Shown piece by piece: positions 33,004 to 41,291 of a stretch of 64,000 nt of DNA. Under the pieces are notes generated by a model that made no database searches, was not told the DNA's origin, and was given only the letters and a program-made list of their open reading frames with translations. Every line of letters starts with the position of its first letter. The first letter of the stretch is position 1. The position numbers were made by a program, and so were the translations under genes. The stretch is from Cytophagaceae bacterium (GTDB lineage: Bacteria; Bacteroidota; Bacteroidia; Cytophagales; Spirosomataceae), in assembly GCA_027491315.1 (NCBI GenBank), contig JAIXWL010000001.1, forward strand, positions 434,001-498,000, given 5' to 3'.

Positions 33004-33880
33004 GTTCAAAAATGTATAAATTGCTTGAATAATTTCCCCCACCTAAACTTGCCTTTAAATTGGAAATTATACCAATGATAAAGGACATGATGATTTTTTT
33101 GGAACCACTTTGGTATTGATGACTCATGAGGGAAATATAAAAACTATCAAAGATTAATCCTCTTTTTTCTTTTAGTGAAAAGCCATACTGGTTTGCAATG
33201 GATTGTATGGTTTCTGGAGTAAAATGGTAGATATGCCGGGGCACATCATAAGCTGCCCAGTGCTCTTTAAAGTATTGGGCATCGTAGCTTTGGCAATTAG
33301 GTAAAGCCATAAATAATTTTCCATTTTGTGCCAAATGCTTCTTAAAGAATTTAAAGTAGTCATGTATTTCGTAGACGTGTTCTAGTACATGCCAAAGGCT
33401 GATTACTTGGAAACTTTCTGATTCTGGGATGTTGTTCAATTGTGGATAGATCGTTTTTCCTGTCATCTTAGCTGCTTTGCTAGCTGTTGCAGGATCTAGT
33501 TCCATGCCGTGAATATTCCAACCTCGCTTCTGGCAAGCTTGTAAAAAATGGCCGGTCCCGCAACCAACATCGAGTAAATTTTTGCCTTCTTTTTTTTCGG
33601 GTTCTATCCAATTTGTTTTTAACCGAAGTGTGATATTTCTTACTTTTTGATAAAGTTGATTAATGAATCCTTTTTCCGTATTACTATGAGATATATAGTT
33701 TTCAGATTGATAGTAGGGCCCAGCTTCACTTGATTTCGGTCTGGGATTTGTAAACTGTAGGTTACAGCTATTACATGCTACAATTTGAAATGTTTGATTT
33801 GAAACGGTATAATCTTTTGCACTCAGAATGAATGTAAATTCTTTATTTAAACAAGCTGGACATTCTTGTAATTCTTCCAT
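32993..33880 (-). CDS. SAM-dependent methyltransferase with zinc-ribbon N-terminus
   Basis: In this 295-residue protein the N-terminal CPAC and CNSC pairs form a small zinc-binding knuckle (CPACLNKEFTF, VACNSCNLQF). A class I methyltransferase domain follows: the SAM-binding motif LLDVGCGTGHFLQACQKRGW, then motif II GMELDPATASKA and SLWHVLEHVYE. This arrangement occurs in methyltransferases acting on sugars or small metabolites; the substrate is unknown. It ends within the lipoprotein gene and begins 2 bp after mnmG, so all three are probably one operon. Confidence 0.85.
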   Translation of the reverse strand: MEELQECPACLNKEFTFILSAKDYTVSNQTFQIVACNSCNLQFTNPRPKSSEAGPYYQSENYISHSNTEKGFINQLYQKVRNITLRLKTNWIEPEKKEGKNLLDVGCGTGHFLQACQKRGWNIHGMELDPATASKAAKMTGKTIYPQLNNIPESESFQVISLWHVLEHVYEIHDYFKFFKKHLAQNGKLFMALPNCQSYDAQYFKEHWAAYDVPRHIYHFTPETIQSIANQYGFSLKEKRGLIFDSFYISLMSHQYQSGSKKIIMSFIIGIISNLKASLGGGNYSSNLYIFEHAK

Positions 33881-33882
33881 AA

Positions 33883-35745
33883 TTAGCGACCCATGAATAA
33901 AAGTAGAATAGAAACGTCAGAAGCGGAAACACCAGAAATTCTACTAGCCTGACCAATTGTTTGTGGTTTAATGGATTTTAATTTTATCCTAGATTCAGTG
34001 GAAAGGGTTTTAATTCTATCGTAGTCAAATGTTTCGGGTATTTTTAAGTCTTCCATGGTTTTCATTTTATCAACCATGAGCCTTTCTTTTTCAATATAGC
34101 TTTCGTATTTAACGATAATTTCTGCCTGTTCGATTACCTCTTGTGAATAATTTTCTTTCACATTTTGTATTAAGGGGTGTTCTAATAAGGTAGAGAAACT
34201 TAGGTCAGAACGTTTAAGTAAATTAATAATGGGTGTCCCTTCCCTTAAACTAGAGCTTCCTTGACTTTCTAGCCAGGAATTGATTTCGTCGGGTTTTATT
34301 TTATGGGTTTTAATATGTTCTAATAGGCGAGTTACATCGTTTTGTTTTTGTTGGAATTTATCCATTCGTTTTTTGGTGGCAAGCCCCAATTCAAAACCTT
34401 TTGTGGTTAATCGTTCATCCGCATTATCTTGGCGTAATAGCGTACGAAACTCTGCCCTTGAGGTGAACATTCGATATGGTTCATCTGTCCCCTTATTGAT
34501 GAGATCATCGATTAAAACACCGATATAGGCATCTGATCTAGAAAGCGTAAATGGATCCAACGATTGTGCTTTTTGATGGGCATTGATACCTGCCATGAGA
34601 CCTTGGCAAGCAGCTTCTTCATAACCCGTAGTCCCGTTTATTTGTCCGGCGAAATATAGGCCTTGAATAAGCTTGGTTTCTAGTGTTGCTAGTAATTGGG
34701 TTGGAGGGAAATAATCGTATTCTATGGCGTAGCCAGGTCTAAATAATTTTGCTTTTTCAAACCCAGGTATCAATCGAATGGCTTCATATTGTATTTCCTC
34801 TGGCAGGGAAGTTGAGAAACCATTGACATATATTTCTACTGTATTCCACCCTTCTGGTTCTACAAATATTTGGTGACTGTCCTTGTCTGCGAATCGGTTA
34901 ATTTTATCTTCCACGGAAGGACAATACCTCGGTCCTAGACCCTTTATTCTCCCAGCAAACATGGGTGATTTATCAAAACCTTTTCTTAATACTTCGTGTA
35001 CTTTTGTGTTGGTATGAGTAATCCAGCAGGAGCGTTGTTCTTGTATAGGTGTTTCGGTTAAATAAGAAAAACTGCTTGGATTTTCATCTCCTTTTTGTTC
35101 TTCCATGGCAGCATAATCTAGGCTTCTTCCATCTACTCGAGGTGGTGTCCCCGTTTTCATTCGCCCTGATTCAAAACCTAAATGAACTAACTGTTCGGTT
35201 AATCCCTGCGCCATAGGTTCTGCCATTCTACCTCCACCAAAATGCTTCTCTCCTATGTGTATTAATCCGTTTAAAAATGTACCATTTGTGAGTACTACGG
35301 TTTTGGATTTAAATTCTATTCCCATCCGGGTGATTACCCCTGTTACTTTGTTTTCTTTAATGAGGAGTTGTTGAACCGAATCTTGCCAAAAATCTACCAA
35401 AGGATTTTGCTCCAGAGCCAGCCTCCATTCCTCTGCGAATCTCATTCTGTCCGACTGACACCTTGGTGACCACATAGCTGGACCTTTGGAACGATTCAGC
35501 ATTCTAAATTGAATCATGGTTTTGTCTGATATGATTCCAGACATACCACCAAGGGCATCTATTTCTCGCACGATTTGCCCTTTGGCAACACCTCCCATGG
35601 CGGGGTTGCAGGACATCTGTGCAATGGTTTGCATATTCATAGTGATTAGCAATACGCTAGATCCCATTTGAGCTGCAGCATGTGCTGCTTCACAACCGGC
35701 ATGTCCCGCTCCTACTACTATTACATCGTATGCTTGTTGTTGCAT
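33883..35745 (-). CDS. mnmG: tRNA uridine-34 modification enzyme MnmG (GidA)
   Basis: The 620-residue flavoprotein has the FAD-binding N-terminus VIVVGAGHAGCEAAHAAAQMG, the conserved CNPAMGGVAKGQIVREIDALGG, the MnmG signature FQLRMLNRSKGPAMWSPRCQ-type stretch (here starting MIQFRMLNRS), and the C-terminal TIGQASRISGVSASDVSILL. With MnmE it makes the 5-carboxymethylaminomethyl modification at U34 of tRNAs. The length is normal for the family. A parS site lies 10 bp upstream of its ATG and an origin-like region about 2.5 kb beyond its downstream neighbour, matching the classical gidA-origin association. Confidence 0.95.
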   Translation of the reverse strand: MQQQAYDVIVVGAGHAGCEAAHAAAQMGSSVLLITMNMQTIAQMSCNPAMGGVAKGQIVREIDALGGMSGIISDKTMIQFRMLNRSKGPAMWSPRCQSDRMRFAEEWRLALEQNPLVDFWQDSVQQLLIKENKVTGVITRMGIEFKSKTVVLTNGTFLNGLIHIGEKHFGGGRMAEPMAQGLTEQLVHLGFESGRMKTGTPPRVDGRSLDYAAMEEQKGDENPSSFSYLTETPIQEQRSCWITHTNTKVHEVLRKGFDKSPMFAGRIKGLGPRYCPSVEDKINRFADKDSHQIFVEPEGWNTVEIYVNGFSTSLPEEIQYEAIRLIPGFEKAKLFRPGYAIEYDYFPPTQLLATLETKLIQGLYFAGQINGTTGYEEAACQGLMAGINAHQKAQSLDPFTLSRSDAYIGVLIDDLINKGTDEPYRMFTSRAEFRTLLRQDNADERLTTKGFELGLATKKRMDKFQQKQNDVTRLLEHIKTHKIKPDEINSWLESQGSSSLREGTPIINLLKRSDLSFSTLLEHPLIQNVKENYSQEVIEQAEIIVKYESYIEKERLMVDKMKTMEDLKIPETFDYDRIKTLSTESRIKLKSIKPQTIGQASRISGVSASDVSILLLFMGR

Positions 35746-35754
35746 GTTCTATTT

Positions 35755-35770
35755 TGTTTCACGTGAAACA
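35755..35770. promoter_or_regulatory. parS site 1
   Basis: TGTTTCACGTGAAACA is a perfect 16-bp palindrome identical to the canonical bacterial parS bound by ParB in chromosome segregation. It lies between ybeY and mnmG. A second identical site is 1.6 kb away. A diverged partial match (13 of 16) occurs at 31529-31544 inside the lipoprotein gene. Confidence 0.93.
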
Positions 35771-35771
35771 T

Positions 35772-36194
35772 TTATTGTTCTTCAAAATACTGCGCCAAAT
35801 AGTAATCTTCTTTGGCTGTCATGATGGCTTTGTCTTCCTTTTTTTTGTCTTTGTATCCAGCTAAATGGAGTAAACCATGAACCATCACGCGCTGTAATTC
35901 GCTGCTTTCTGTTCCAAGTTTTAGGCCATTTTCTTGAATTCTATCAACCGAAATAAAGATATCTCCCTCTAATTTTTTGGGGTTTTCTGAATTATCAAAT
36001 GTCACGATATCTGTCAATGTATCATGATTCAAGTATATTTTATTGATTTCTAAGAGGTAGTCATCAGAACAAAAGATATAACTAATGTCTCCAATAGTCT
36101 TTTGTTCTTGCTGTGCTACAGCTTTAAGCCAAGCTTTGTGCCTGTTTTTTTGCGGCAGGTTAAAGTCGATCTCTTCTGAGCAAAATTGTATCAT
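35772..36194 (-). CDS. ybeY: Endoribonuclease YbeY (rRNA maturation)
   Basis: The 140-residue protein has the YbeY zinc motif HGLLHLAGYKDKKKED, with the first two His of HGxLHLxGYxH kept and Asp in place of the third His. The Bacteroidota versions I recall share the GYKD form. It also has the conserved SYIFCSDDYLLEINKIYLNH stretch. The enzyme acts on 16S rRNA 3' ends and in ribosome quality control. It lies immediately upstream of the parS site and of mnmG. Confidence 0.9.
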   Translation of the reverse strand: MIQFCSEEIDFNLPQKNRHKAWLKAVAQQEQKTIGDISYIFCSDDYLLEINKIYLNHDTLTDIVTFDNSENPKKLEGDIFISVDRIQENGLKLGTESSELQRVMVHGLLHLAGYKDKKKEDKAIMTAKEDYYLAQYFEEQ

Positions 36195-36217
36195 GGTTTC
36201 TTTTTCAAAGAGCTAAT

Positions 36218-36571
36218 TTACAAAAAAGCATCCTCGAAATGTTCTAATTTGGTAGCTTGTGGCAAAAAAGTAATGGATATGCTATCGAAGCGGATCTCTT
36301 TTTCCCACTTTCGATCGATTTGATATTGGTTGGCGGCTTCTGATAGCATGTTGATTTTATGCTGGTTGATATGTTCTTCAGGATAACCAAAGCGTGTTCT
36401 TCGCAGCGATTTCACCTCAATAAATACAAGGGTTTGTTGGAATTGAGCGATGATATCTATTTCAGCTTTTCCTGTTCTGTAATTTTTATCAAGTATTTGG
36501 TAGTGATTTCTTCGTAAATAGTCTTCCGCTACCCTTTCAGCCTTTTGGCCGAGCTTTAAATGTTTTGCCAT
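36218..36571 (-). CDS. YraN/UPF0102 nuclease-like protein
   Basis: The protein has 117 residues from ATG 36569-36571; the longer frame to 36592 adds an unlikely tail. The sequence shows the UPF0102 core, an endonuclease-like fold with AEDYLRRNHYQILDKNYRTG, KAEIDIIAQFQQTLVFIEVK and a conserved Glu-Val-Lys. The family is distantly related to Holliday-junction resolvases; its substrate is not established. It is divergent from lipB. Confidence 0.9.
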   Translation of the reverse strand: MAKHLKLGQKAERVAEDYLRRNHYQILDKNYRTGKAEIDIIAQFQQTLVFIEVKSLRRTRFGYPEEHINQHKINMLSEAANQYQIDRKWEKEIRFDSISITFLPQATKLEHFEDAFL

Positions 36572-36576
36572 TCTTG

Positions 36577-36584
36577 TATCTTTG
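36577..36584 (+). promoter_or_regulatory. -7 promoter element of lipB
   Basis: TATCTTTG matches TAnnTTTG. It lies about 58 bp upstream of the lipB ATG and overlaps the divergent yraN start region. No clear -33 TTG is at the expected distance, so the call is tentative. Confidence 0.4.
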
Positions 36585-36641
36585 TGAAGCAAGGTATAAA
36601 GTGGATAATATCTATTTTCAATAATTACTTGATAATATAAG

Positions 36642-37376
36642 ATGCTGAATAAAGAAATTCAATTTGTTGATATGGGCTTGTCTGAATACCAAGAAACCTG
36701 GGATTTGCAGGAAAGGCTTTTGGATCATATTGCTCAAATAAAATTGACTAACCGAAGGGAATCACGGGTGGACAAGACGCCTAATTATTTGCTTTTTTGT
36801 GAACATCCACATGTATATACGCTGGGTAAGAGTGGAGATGAGTCTCATTTGTTGATGCAAGAACCTTTTTTGGACAGCATTGGTGCACGATTTTATCGGA
36901 TTAACCGTGGAGGAGACATAACCTACCATGGGCCAGGTCAAGTGGTAGGTTATCCCATTTTGGACTTAGAGAACTTTTACACAGACATACATTTATACTT
37001 GCGTATGCTGGAAGAAGCAATTATCCTTACCTGTCAAGATTATGGATTAGTGGTTGGAAGAATTGATGGATTAACGGGAGTCTGGATTGATCATGAATCT
37101 GAAAATGCCCGCAAAATTTGTGCTTTAGGCGTTAAAGCCTCGCGCTGGATTAGCATGCATGGCTTCGCATTTAATGTAAACACAGATTTAAGTTATTTTG
37201 GGCATATTGTTCCTTGCGGTATTGCTACCCGTGGTGTGACCTCTTTACAACAAGAACTAGGACGAGAAGTGGCTATTGATGAAGTAAAATCTAAGGTTTT
37301 AACGCACTTTAGTCAATTATTTGAATGCAAGCTGATACATGTTTCACGTGAAACATTAAACCTAACCAAATCTTAA
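36642..37376 (+). CDS. lipB: Octanoyl-ACP:protein N-octanoyltransferase
   Basis: This 244-residue enzyme transfers octanoyl groups to lipoyl domains, the first step of lipoate synthesis. Family motifs are RINRGGDITYHGPGQVVGYP, GRIDGLTGVWID, KICALGVKASRWISMHGFAF and the lysine-containing GVKASRW region with the acyl-pocket IVPCGI. The C-terminus reaches into a perfect parS site (37340-37355), which is translated as part of lipB. The exonuclease gene follows 6 bp later on the same strand. Confidence 0.95.
   Translation: MLNKEIQFVDMGLSEYQETWDLQERLLDHIAQIKLTNRRESRVDKTPNYLLFCEHPHVYTLGKSGDESHLLMQEPFLDSIGARFYRINRGGDITYHGPGQVVGYPILDLENFYTDIHLYLRMLEEAIILTCQDYGLVVGRIDGLTGVWIDHESENARKICALGVKASRWISMHGFAFNVNTDLSYFGHIVPCGIATRGVTSLQQELGREVAIDEVKSKVLTHFSQLFECKLIHVSRETLNLTKS
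37340..37355. promoter_or_regulatory. parS site 2 (inside lipB)
   Basis: A perfect TGTTTCACGTGAAACA palindrome lies inside the last codons of lipB. It is 1,570 bp from the first parS (35755-35770). Two identical sites close together next to an origin-like DnaA-box cluster make chance very unlikely. Confidence 0.93.
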
Positions 37377-37382
37377 AGCAAT

Positions 37383-38117
37383 ATGGAGCCTAAAAAGAAT
37401 TTTAAAAACACGTTATTTATTGATATTGAGACGGTCTCTGGAGAATCTAATTTTTCCCTACTTTCAGACCAAATGAAACACTTTTGGCTAAAAAAAGCGA
37501 AGAATGTATCAAATCCCCAAAATCTAGCTCTAGAAGAATTGTATGTAGACCGTGCTGCTTTATTTGCTGAATTTGGCAAAATTATAGTGATAGGAATGGG
37601 ATTTTTGTACCAAAATAAAGAGAAAGAACTTTGCTTGAAGGTGAAAACTATTGCCAATAAAGATGAAAAATCTTTGCTGTTGGAGTTTATACAATTCATC
37701 AATGATACGTACAAATCAAGGGAATTAACCTTGGTGGCTCATAATGGAAAGGAGTTTGACTTTCCCTATTTATGCAGGAGGATGCTGGTGAATGGCTTGG
37801 AAATTCCTAGGCCTTTGCAATTACAAGGGAAAAAGCCTTGGGAAGTTTTACATCAAGATACCATGGAGTTATGGAAATTTGGCGATAGGAAGGTCTATAT
37901 TTCTCTGGATTTATTGGCAGAATTATTAGGGATTCCTGGCTCAAAAACGAATTTGACTGGAGATAAAGTACATGGCGTTTATTACCTGGAAAAAGATTTA
38001 AGTAAAATAGCAGCCTATTGCGTGGAGGATGTAGTTACGCTTGCCCAATTATATCTACGCTACCATTTTTTACAAATGGTAGAAGAAAAAAATATCGATC
38101 GAATTACATCAATTTAG
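37383..38117 (+). CDS. DnaQ-like 3'-5' exonuclease
   Basis: The 244-residue protein of the RNase H/DEDD exonuclease fold has FIDIETVSG (Exo I, Asp and Glu), VAHNGKEFDFPYLCRR (Exo II) and YCVEDVVTLAQLYLR (Exo III, YxxxD type). It resembles the PolB-type proofreading-like exonucleases encoded as free proteins in Bacteroidota. The substrate is unknown; DNA or RNA trimming is possible. It begins 6 bp after lipB and ends 14 bp inside the convergent NeuD-like gene. Confidence 0.85.
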   Translation: MEPKKNFKNTLFIDIETVSGESNFSLLSDQMKHFWLKKAKNVSNPQNLALEELYVDRAALFAEFGKIIVIGMGFLYQNKEKELCLKVKTIANKDEKSLLLEFIQFINDTYKSRELTLVAHNGKEFDFPYLCRRMLVNGLEIPRPLQLQGKKPWEVLHQDTMELWKFGDRKVYISLDLLAELLGIPGSKTNLTGDKVHGVYYLEKDLSKIAAYCVEDVVTLAQLYLRYHFLQMVEEKNIDRITSI

Positions 38118-38739
38118 CAGGATTTCCGAAGACTCTTTTTGAGGCCGCAACGGGTTCTATTACTACACTTCCCGCTCCTACTGTAGCCCCTTTGCCGATT
38201 TTAATACTTCCTACGATGGTACTTTGGATGCCGATAAAGCAATTGGTGTCCAATTTGCATTCTTTACCAATGACTGATCCTGCGCCAACTTGCACGTATT
38301 CTTCAATAAGTGCTCCGGTTTCCACAATGACCCCTGCCCCAATGATGCAATGATCCGCCAATTTTGCCTCAGGCTGAATGATCGCTCCAGCACCTACATA
38401 TACGCCATAAGCTAGGTTTTTAACATCAGCAATAATGGCTGAAGGATGAATGGCATTGACAGGTTTTACTTGACGATCTTCCATAATGGTTTCAATCATC
38501 TTTTTTCTTTCGGTTGGGTTTTCTAATGCGACAAATACCCCACAATTTTTACCAATTAAGCCCCAATAGGATTCATCTTCTGTACTTCCTAATACAGGGA
38601 TTTCTCCAATTTGAGTATCTTTTTTCTTCGGATCATCATCCAAAAAACCATAGATAACGACTTCGTTTTTTTGAAAAATGGAAGCTACTTCTAAAGCAAA
38701 CGGATTAACGCCAATGATGATAACTGGTAAAGATGTCAT
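38104..38739 (-). CDS. NeuD/PglD-like hexapeptide acetyltransferase
   Basis: The 211-residue protein has a Rossmann-like N-terminal domain (PVIIIGVNPFALEVASIFQK) and a left-handed beta-helix of hexapeptide repeats (GVYVGAGAIIQPEAKLADHC onward). The family acetylates sugar nucleotides such as sialic-acid or N-acetyl sugar precursors. The Rossmann domain is typical of PglD/NeuD. It is followed, 1 bp away in the same transcript, by the M14 peptidase gene upstream. The substrate is unknown. Confidence 0.82.
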   Translation of the reverse strand: MTSLPVIIIGVNPFALEVASIFQKNEVVIYGFLDDDPKKKDTQIGEIPVLGSTEDESYWGLIGKNCGVFVALENPTERKKMIETIMEDRQVKPVNAIHPSAIIADVKNLAYGVYVGAGAIIQPEAKLADHCIIGAGVIVETGALIEEYVQVGAGSVIGKECKLDTNCFIGIQSTIVGSIKIGKGATVGAGSVVIEPVAASKRVFGNPAKLM

Positions 38740-38740
38740 A

Positions 38741-39940
38741 TTATGATTGAATTTTTTGAGTATAATTACTGAGATCGAATGCTACTTCATTGTTTTTAGT
38801 TAAAACAAGATGGTGGTATACTCCTTCTTTCTTGAGCATTTTTTCAGTTTGCAAATGTAACGCTTCCCCGTCGATTTCTGTTAATCCATACCAAGGACTT
38901 AAATCTCCTACGTCTTCAATAATCCACGCATATTCGATAGAACCATCTTCTTTCGCTGTTTCTTGGATATTTAATCCAATATCTGCCCTGTAAATAGGTT
39001 CATGTTGGTTTAAAGGAGCTTTTTTAATGAGTATATCAAAAATCTGTCTTTCATTGGTAGGTAAACCTTGATACAAATGGGTTTCTTCTTTTCTCCAAGA
39101 TTCAGTAGCAATGGAGTAAAAAGCATCCAATAATAAACAGGCATTGTATTTTCTCAAGGACTGTTTTTCTAAATCCCACCCTGCTCCTCCCGATTCTAAC
39201 AGGACTAATCCATAGCCTTTTCCCTGAGCAAAATCTCCAAATGCTCTTGCCTCATATTCATCAGACCACTTCGCTATGTTGTTTGGCAAGTAAGCTTGTA
39301 AATGTCGAGCCATTCGGTTCGCTATTTTAGCCGCACGCAAGCGAGAAGCAGTCCAAGTTCCATGTTCATCACCTGCTGTAGCAAGTAACGCGATATGTGT
39401 TTGATGGGGAGTTTTACCAGCTGAATACAAGCGGTTTTGATCGTGTAGGTTGAATGAAAAAATTGGTTTAATTTCATCTAACCAGCGGGCAAGAATTTTT
39501 GCTTCTGGACTGTTTTGGGTTCTCGCATCTCGGTTCATATCGATGCCCAAGGCGGTCTCCCTTGTCCACCTATTTGCTCCATCCGCATTTAGTCTAGGAA
39601 TAAAGAATATAGATACTTTCTGATGCAATTCTGCCTTGAATTCAAACCATTTATTCAAATTATAGGATAAAAAAAGAAAAATATCAGCTAAAGCCATCGT
39701 AGCCGTTGCTTCATCTCCATGCATTTGAGACCAAGCAGCTATGTGGATTGGACCTTGGCCAAAGCGTATTTCTTGAATATCTTTTCCTTCAAAAGTTTCC
39801 CCTAATTTTCGGCTGCTAAAAAGTGGAGATTGAGACCATTCTTGGAATAAATCATCCCATATTTTTTCAGGAAATCTACGATTTGAAATGCGCTTTTCTT
39901 GAAAGCTTTCGTATTGTTCAAATAGTGAATTAAACATCAT
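38741..39940 (-). CDS. M14-family zinc carboxypeptidase
   Basis: This 399-residue peptidase has the zinc and substrate motifs HGDEATATMALAD (HxxE), a conserved NADGANRWTRETALGIDMNRD (Arg and Asn/Arg pocket), FNLHDQNRLY (His ligand) and LLLESGGAGW (catalytic Glu). There is no signal peptide, so it may be cytoplasmic and act on peptides or peptidoglycan fragments (inference). It overlaps the end of the ClC gene by 4 bp (ATGA) and is probably co-transcribed with it. Confidence 0.88.
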   Translation of the reverse strand: MMFNSLFEQYESFQEKRISNRRFPEKIWDDLFQEWSQSPLFSSRKLGETFEGKDIQEIRFGQGPIHIAAWSQMHGDEATATMALADIFLFLSYNLNKWFEFKAELHQKVSIFFIPRLNADGANRWTRETALGIDMNRDARTQNSPEAKILARWLDEIKPIFSFNLHDQNRLYSAGKTPHQTHIALLATAGDEHGTWTASRLRAAKIANRMARHLQAYLPNNIAKWSDEYEARAFGDFAQGKGYGLVLLESGGAGWDLEKQSLRKYNACLLLDAFYSIATESWRKEETHLYQGLPTNERQIFDILIKKAPLNQHEPIYRADIGLNIQETAKEDGSIEYAWIIEDVGDLSPWYGLTEIDGEALHLQTEKMLKKEGVYHHLVLTKNNEVAFDLSNYTQKIQS

Positions 39941-41154
39941 TCGTATAATGGTTTAGGGACCCAATCTGCCCAAGCCTGTTTTTTGAAAATACCTTTTTTG
40001 CCAGAAATATACATGACGATTAGGGTACAAAGGAAGAAACAGAACCAAGCATCCGAGCCAAATAATTCTATTCCCATGGCAATGGCAGTGAGTGGTGTTT
40101 TGGCTAGGCCGGTATATAAACAAGTAAAACCAAGTGCAGCCAACAATGGAATAGGTAAAGTTATGATTTCATGTAGTGCACTGCTAGCATGAGCCCCTAT
40201 CAAAAATAATGGAGTGGCTTCCCCTCCTTTAAATCCTAAACCTAAACTTAGGCTTGTGGCTAAGGTTTTACTCCAGGCAAAGTTGGCGGTATCACCCGAC
40301 TCAAAAGGGCGAAGTAAATACGAAGCACCCAAGCCTATGCTTTCATGAAAAATAGGAAATTGGAAAATGAATAGTAAAATCAAGCCCGCGAGAATGCCCT
40401 TGAGAATGTTATGCATGGGTAATTGGGCGAACGTTTTTGAAATAATTGATTCTAAACGCGAATACACCCAGCCCAAAACGCCTAAAAATAGGCCTATACT
40501 TGCTAATTTGGCCCAAAAAGCCAAAGAAATTTCAGGTAAAAAAACAGTAGGATAAATCGTGTGATTTGTGCCCCACACGTGGAGACTCACCCAATTGGCA
40601 CCAAAAGCGGAAAAAAGACAAGGCAAAATAGCTCGAAAGGAAATTTGACCGACTTTGGAAATTTCTAATCCAAAAAGGCAACCTGCCCAGGGTGTTCCGA
40701 AGACCGAGGCAAATCCTGCCGACATCCCAGCTCGTAACCAATCAACTTTGTCCGACTCTTCCAAACTAAGCCAGTTGGAAATTTGGTAGGAGGCAACACC
40801 TCCCATTTGAACAGCTGTTCCTTCACGCCCAACCGAAGCACCCGAAATTTGGCTTAACCAGGTACCTAGTAAAATGAATGGTCCCAATCCCCATGGGATA
40901 TCACTCCTTTGTTGGTTCACTCGATCAATGAGATCATTTGTCCCCAATTGAAAAGAGGAATTGGGGAGCTTAGCCAAATACTGAAAGCAAGCTCCCAAAA
41001 TTGGTAAAGTAAATAAAAGGCCTAGATGCTCAGAGCGATAATCGGAAATTTTTTCTAATCCCCATAAAAATAAGGAAGAAGCAGATCCCACGAGAAAGGA
41101 AGTGGACAATCCCATGCATATTCTAGAAAGCCAATGTCGGGTCGAAGTAGTCAA
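39937..41154 (-). CDS. ClC-family chloride channel/transporter
   Basis: The protein has 405 residues from the TTG at 41152-41154, or about 392 from ATG 41113-41115, which may be the true start. The ClC selectivity motifs are present: ISGASVGREGTAVQMGGVAS (GREGP-type, with Thr) and LGLGFKGGEATPLFLIGAH (GxFxP-type, here GGEATP). There are about ten hydrophobic helices. The family exchanges or conducts chloride or fluoride. GREGT and GGEATP both deviate from the consensus GREGP and GxFxP, which could mark a different ion or coupling. It overlaps the M14 peptidase gene by 4 bp. Confidence 0.88.
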   Translation of the reverse strand: MTTSTRHWLSRICMGLSTSFLVGSASSLFLWGLEKISDYRSEHLGLLFTLPILGACFQYLAKLPNSSFQLGTNDLIDRVNQQRSDIPWGLGPFILLGTWLSQISGASVGREGTAVQMGGVASYQISNWLSLEESDKVDWLRAGMSAGFASVFGTPWAGCLFGLEISKVGQISFRAILPCLFSAFGANWVSLHVWGTNHTIYPTVFLPEISLAFWAKLASIGLFLGVLGWVYSRLESIISKTFAQLPMHNILKGILAGLILLFIFQFPIFHESIGLGASYLLRPFESGDTANFAWSKTLATSLSLGLGFKGGEATPLFLIGAHASSALHEIITLPIPLLAALGFTCLYTGLAKTPLTAIAMGIELFGSDAWFCFFLCTLIVMYISGKKGIFKKQAWADWVPKPLYE

Positions 41155-41263
41155 GCTATTGGAATAATTCGCCCAAAGTTAGGGAAATAATGGAAGGATT
41201 GAACTAGGAAAGTAGCCAATAGACTCCTATTCAGGCATTTCCATTAAATCGAATGAATTTAGC

Positions 41264-41271
41264 TACCTTTG
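41264..41271 (+). promoter_or_regulatory. -7 promoter element of the DEAD-box gene
   Basis: TACCTTTG matches TAnnTTTG and lies 21 bp before the ATG at 41292. It falls inside the longer reading frame (to 41253), which argues for the later ATG as the true start. The -33 half is weak (TTTC about 22 bp upstream). Confidence 0.5.
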
Positions 41272-41291
41272 TAGGCATAATTTTCTACGAA

